From Acanthaster planci (lineage: Eukaryota; Echinodermata; Asteroidea; Valvatida; Acanthasteridae), in NCBI RefSeq assembly GCF_001949145.1, contig NW_019091359.1, positions 942,736 through 1,006,735 of the forward strand: a stretch of 64,000 nucleotides of DNA, read 5' to 3'. How positions within the stretch are numbered: the first letter of the stretch is position 1; every line of letters begins with the position of its first letter. Position numbers and translations under genes: made by a program. Positions 59,101 through 64,000 of the stretch are shown here, piece by piece. Under the pieces are notes generated by a model. It saw only the letters and a program-made list of their open reading frames with translations, did no database searches and had not been told where the DNA came from.

Positions 59101-62100
59101 CTGTCTTCACACTGCTGATAATTCACTGCTCATCAATCAGTTTGTTTGAGCATGTCTCAATGCTATACGTCTAGACGTTTACGGCTTGGTAACTTAATTT
59201 GCTTCCTATAGTGTCTGCTGCCTGTGTTTTGGGAGATGCTCTTTCTCTGCTGCCTTGTTTTGTCACTAAATACCAAATGCAAATTAACATACCCAATTCC
59301 TGCAAAATTCCATCCCAAGTTTTCAAGTTCCCAGTCCAAGATACGAATTGTAACAACAACATGAAGTTGTCATGTGTTTTGTTACCAGACGTGTGATCCA
59401 ACTGCCTTGTGATCAGCTTGTGATGGACTTTAATACAACTCTGATACCAAGCAGCCTCCAAAATATGTCCTTAGAGTAAAGGAGCACCGGTACATTATTT
59501 AAATGTAGGTAATTTCACAAAATATTGAAATCCCGACATTGGCACAGGAAGCCTGTTCCTGCAGGGAATAAAGATGATTTGCTTGTAGAGCAGTGGGTTC
59601 AATATACATGTACATCTATCCCTCTGTCCTGCAAAACATCATTCCATCATTTTTATCACACAAGGACACACATGCTTAGATTTTACAATCAGCATAAATG
59701 CACAAGTTCATTTTCTGGTACGCGTCACAGCTAATTTAGCTGCTCCGTTATCAGGTTCTTAAACACAGTGAAATATCAGAACAGCGGATGCAATCTCGGC
59801 TACTAAATTTGACGAGCGGGATATCTTTCACATACACAAAACTGTGATCCGTCACAACTTCAATGATTTTCAACTTCTGCGCCTTCCCTCTTAATGCAGT
59901 TATCTTCACGGGCAGCGCCGCTAGTGCAGACAGGAGGGCTCTGTGATCCCTCTACACAAACTACATATACATGTACATTGTACATTGTAGGTCCCAAACC
60001 ACTACAGGATTAGTGGCTCTTTTACACAGTCACCAGACAGGAATCAGGTTCCTCATCTTCTTCTTCATTTTCTTCCTCTCCAATCCTTGCCGCATGCTGT
60101 GTGACTGATGCTTAGTCAGGTCCCGAGGGGGGAGGAATGCACTGTTGACTGGGATGGGGTTGATGTTACAGTCACTTTCAGGAGAGAGGCCTGCCAGTTT
60201 GATAAAAGTAAAGTGGACAGGATTTTCAAAATGTACATCCTGTTTCTATTTGGTAACATCATTCCCCCCCCTCTAAAAAAAATCTGCGAGGATGGATAAA
60301 ATAAGGCGAGAAATTTTTTTTTATTCAATTGATGGAGAGCTCTGTCTTGAAAATGAAAGCTGAGTAGGACAGGGCTGTTTCATTTCAAACTGAAGATGGT
60401 CTAAACAAGGCCAATCGTACTGATGTCAACTCAAGTGATTGATTCTTGGACACTTTGACGGTGAAACGGAAACCGGATGGAGTGCTGCTGGCACTGTTGC
60501 CAATCTTGTAAAAAAAAAAAACCACTGAATTGACAAAACTAAACAGCCAGAGTCTAGGCCATGGCTGAAAATTGCTACTGACAGCTCAAAGAATATATTT
60601 TTTTGGAGATGTGCGTCTTGAAAACAAACTTGATGAAACACTGCTGACACTAAAATCGTCCATGATGGATGCCTTGTATCCTGTGAGCCATAGTTGAAGG
60701 AACAGCCTCAATGCAATTACCTCTTAATTGGGGACGAGAATGGCACTTTGAAAATGAAACAATGAAACTAAAAGGGGAAATGAAGCGAGATTATTAAGGG
60801 GGCCCTATAAGGAACAACTTCTTATCTCAAACTTGGAGATACCAGTCCGTACATACATTATCACCGTCAGGACAGGGATGTGCACAGTGATGCATCTTCA
60901 GGAAATGTAAGCACAAAATGTGAGCCAATTTACCCTCAGTGGGACCATGACCATTATTCAAAGAAACTTGTCAAAATGGCAGTATACAGCACTATGGGAG
61001 CCACTGTGAAAAAAGCTGCCTCTGACTTTTTCAATAAGATATAGATCCAGTCGATGACGATATTGAGTGACTAATGATGGAATTTCACCAAATGGGTTGT
61101 CCACAGAAATTCGAATGGAACAGTATTAGGCCGGCAGATCTGTGTGTAGTAGCAAGTGACCACGTACCATACAACGCACTTGAGCAAGTACACATACCTG
61201 CTAATAGCAAGTGTACAAACACTGTCAATGTCGGCAAGTATCAGCAATGTTCATCTATGTGGAAATGCAACTCCTTTGTATTGTGTGCTTCTGTATTAAC
61301 AAAGCAATGAATGCAAGCCTTGATCCAACTCCACCGCCCCGCTTGACTACAACTCCATCTGACATGCCACTAATCCACAGAAGGGGTGAGTGTACATGCC
61401 TGGAACTGACGAAATTCATCCAACATGTACAATTTGACTGACCAGATTTAAGGGGGCTTAAGCCGTAAAACCCCAAATTAGAAGTCTAGGGTCCCATGGA
61501 CTTTGAGAACAAACTGTTTCAATTAGTGGGATGCTTCATTGGGACACGAATTAAACTGTATCTAGGGAAGTGGCTGTGGTGATTGAAAGGGATGTATTCT
61601 TCAAAATCCAGGGTAGCCTATATTTTCTGCCTGCGAAATCTTCATCTTGTCTTGGAAGAGCTCCCAGCTTTATCGACACACTTAGTTAGACAACAGTCTT
61701 CAACATGAAAGCACCTACAGGTATTTACAAGAAGCATACAAAGACTGCAGACGGCAGATCATAAGGTGACTAGATGAGGAAGTGCAGTCCTTCAATGACT
61801 TTTAGGATTAATCATAAAAAAGTGGTCCAAGTTGTCCAAGGCTGTAAATCCCATTTGTCACTCCTTCTCTTCACTTAAAGATCTATCTAGCAAGTCTAGT
61901 TGTCTCGTTATCAAAAAAATTCTCTGCCCATGAAACATGCATACAGTGTGTAAACAGGTAGATCATTTTGTCAGCTACAAATTCAACGACAGTCCTGGCA
62001 GGGGTAAAATGTGATTGATTGTGGCACGGCTATATTTACTTGTATACAACTTGTTCTCTTTCTCCATCTCATTCCAAAAAATATAACTTCATCCAATCTT

Positions 62101-64000
62101 TCACTGAAAGTTGTAACCCACAGCCCAGTTGATTTTGCTGAGTGTCCTAAAACATAAACAGTAGAATTATGGTCAGTAAATTCACCAATTCCAGGCAAGT
62201 TTGGACCAGATGAAATAAGCCATTCACTGATCATTCTGTGTACATTTAGCTGGGAGTCATAAGTGATGTGATGAGTTATCCGGTTTGCAGAAAAGACATT
62301 TTGTGTGTTCTGAAAGTCTTTGAGCCACATTAAGCAACTTTCTCAGTAAGGAAGGTAGTATCTTACCAGTCCAGAGGCACACTTGTTCATTCATTGTCAA
62401 AATACTCTTTATCTCCAGGAATCAGGGTAAGAAAAACCAACTGGTCAAGGATATCATACAAGGGGAAAAAACACCATTACAACATGGCACTTTTGCAGCC
62501 TGTTGTGTCCTCTGCATTTTGTACGTTCTAAACGAAATTAAGAATCACGCAGAGAAAAGGGTTGCGCAAAATCTGCAGGATGGTGTCTTTATTTCTTCAC
62601 TTTTTGACTCCACACGATTCCCCCCCATCCTGAATGTTGCCAAAACCAACATTTAAACAGGTAATTTGAATTATCTGCAAGGGAGCAGTACAATCTATCA
62701 GAAAACAGCCTGTTGCAGCCTTCCACCAAGTCACACCAACACATAGGGACCTGTGCTGGTTTGCTGCCAAACAAGGGATGCTGGAAATTTTCCTTTATTA
62801 GGTATAAATTGCTGACATTATCAGACCACTGCACCATAACAAGAGTGTGACCTGTCACCTGCCAACACACCCTGAATCCAACTCAACTCATGTGCAATTT
62901 CAAGTATGTTTGGAGCCAAGTTTCACGTTCAAACATCTGACAACTCAATGTGCTTGGGCATTTTATGACATGTACATGTATTCATGTCACTTTCGCTCTA
63001 ACAGTTCCTGTCATCTGATTGGGGAATTCTTATCACATGACTTACTCGTTCAAATACCGTACACCCCGAGCCGCATTGCAGATTTCTTGTAGGCAACTAA
63101 GGTGAAGCCACTAAGCCTATGCACTGTGACATCATTTATAAGATCCAGCTGGATTGATATCAAGTGTGGCAAAAGTATGACATTAATTTCCCCATTTTCC
63201 TCCTTGCGTTTCACTTCACAGCCCTTACCTTCCACTCCTTTATCCAAGCCAGTCTGCCAGGATTGAAAGCATCGGTGTTGAATGTCACAGGGCTGTGACG
63301 GACTTTTTCAAGAAATCTTCAAATCACAGAGATCTGTATGTGTGTTTTGGTTGTGAGAGAACACAGGGCATTTTGTATGGGACATTAATTCCATGATTCG
63401 GAGCCTTGTCCTTCAGTAACTTCAAAAACTTCTTTTGCTGTTTAGATGTGCTTTTCCTGTTCACAGGTGGTTCTTTACAGCACAGATACAACACACAGAA
63501 TAGTGCAACAGTATAGAATGTTGTACAAATCTTGCCAAAATGGATGTCACAACAAAATAGGGGTTGAAGGCCCCAAGTTAAATACAAATAAGAACTTTCA
63601 TAATCTGTAAGATCAAGTCAAAAGACAAATATGTTTCACATTTTTTCTCCTCAATTTGCTCAAAATCATTATGAAGACCTCCTATTTCTTTCATCTTAGG
63701 CATTTCAGATTTTCTCCAACACATACAAAGGGTTTGTGTTGTCTGTTCATACATGTAAGCAATCACACATTCGCCATTTGTACCTCTGTCTAGAGCTACA
63801 GTATGTCCAAGCCACCTCACAAGGCCAACAGCTGTGATTGCAAGTACATGTCCACATCCATGTACATGTATGTACATGAAATTCCCTTTGCATGCAATGC
63901 TGTTGTGCCTGGTTATTGCACGTGTACATGCTTGAAATATAACAGACCCCTGTTGTTAAGCCGTGTTCCTTTACTGGTGGCAAAGTTAGCCCTACCCTAT
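56188..64000. other. Upstream intron/5' region of PALS1-like gene, no L27 exon recognised
   Basis: 7.8 kb beyond the first recognised PDZ exon. I looked for the second L27 domain, the ECR segments and the exon ending before GAT on the minus strand and found none I could defend. TACATGTA-type palindromes are frequent, with clusters at 59965-59990, 62967-62980 and 63843-63878. A possible alternative first exon near 62390-62367 is discussed in the findings. Confidence 0.5.

Noticed and set aside
60018-60110. Minus-strand acidic peptide EEENEEEDEEPD ending CLVTV and a stop, resembling a PDZ-binding C-terminus
   Set aside because: The frame has a stop just upstream and no convincing acceptor. The acidic run comes from TTC/TTCTTC simple sequence.
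63190-63255. Possible 25-base microexon between GGCAG and GTAAGG on the minus strand
   Set aside because: The splice signals look fair, but the encoded eight residues cannot be placed in the protein.

Overview
The window looks like nuclear DNA from a marine invertebrate deuterostome, most likely an echinoderm or hemichordate. The genes are split by multi-kilobase introns with GT/AG borders. Coding exons are GC-richer than the AT-rich introns. The DNA is littered with foldback MITE-like repeats and with the short palindromes TACATGTA and TAGGCCTA. No rRNA, intact tRNA, bacterial operon, CRISPR array or phage feature is visible. The taxon is an inference from gene type and repeat style, not a direct identification.

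Three recognisable genes occupy the window. (1) Wnt1, plus strand, 82-10437: three exons cover everything except the N-terminal exon, which lies left of the window. (2) Wnt6, minus strand, 19090-35943: a complete four-exon gene encoding a 356-residue protein. (3) A membrane-associated guanylate kinase of the PALS1/MPP5/Stardust type, minus strand, 43577-56187: eleven exons encode the PDZ, SH3 and GK modules and the C-terminus. Its N-terminal L27 exons were not found and probably lie beyond 64000.

Wnt1 and Wnt6 are tail to tail with 8.7 kb between their stop codons. This keeps the old Wnt1-Wnt6 linkage of the bilaterian Wnt9/Wnt1/Wnt6/Wnt10 cluster. Both Wnt genes share intron positions and phases (phase 1 before the ETAF block, phase 0 after the HNNE.GRL block). 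In the space between them is a possible two-exon small-protein gene (17124-17575) that I do not recognise. Upstream of Wnt6 the next gene is the PALS1-like MAGUK; no Wnt10 is visible here.

Wnt1 and Wnt6 encode secreted, lipid-modified signalling ligands. PALS1 is an apical polarity scaffold that links Crumbs to PATJ. They are not a pathway unit, and the MAGUK is probably a syntenic neighbour only. The rest is intron and intergenic DNA with several TIR/foldback families: one family in two copies (23037-23368 and 51679-52030), a GGGCC-ended family in three or four copies around the PALS1 introns and 3' region, a single strong 150-bp hairpin at 12520-12669, and a short element abutting the SH3 exon of PALS1.
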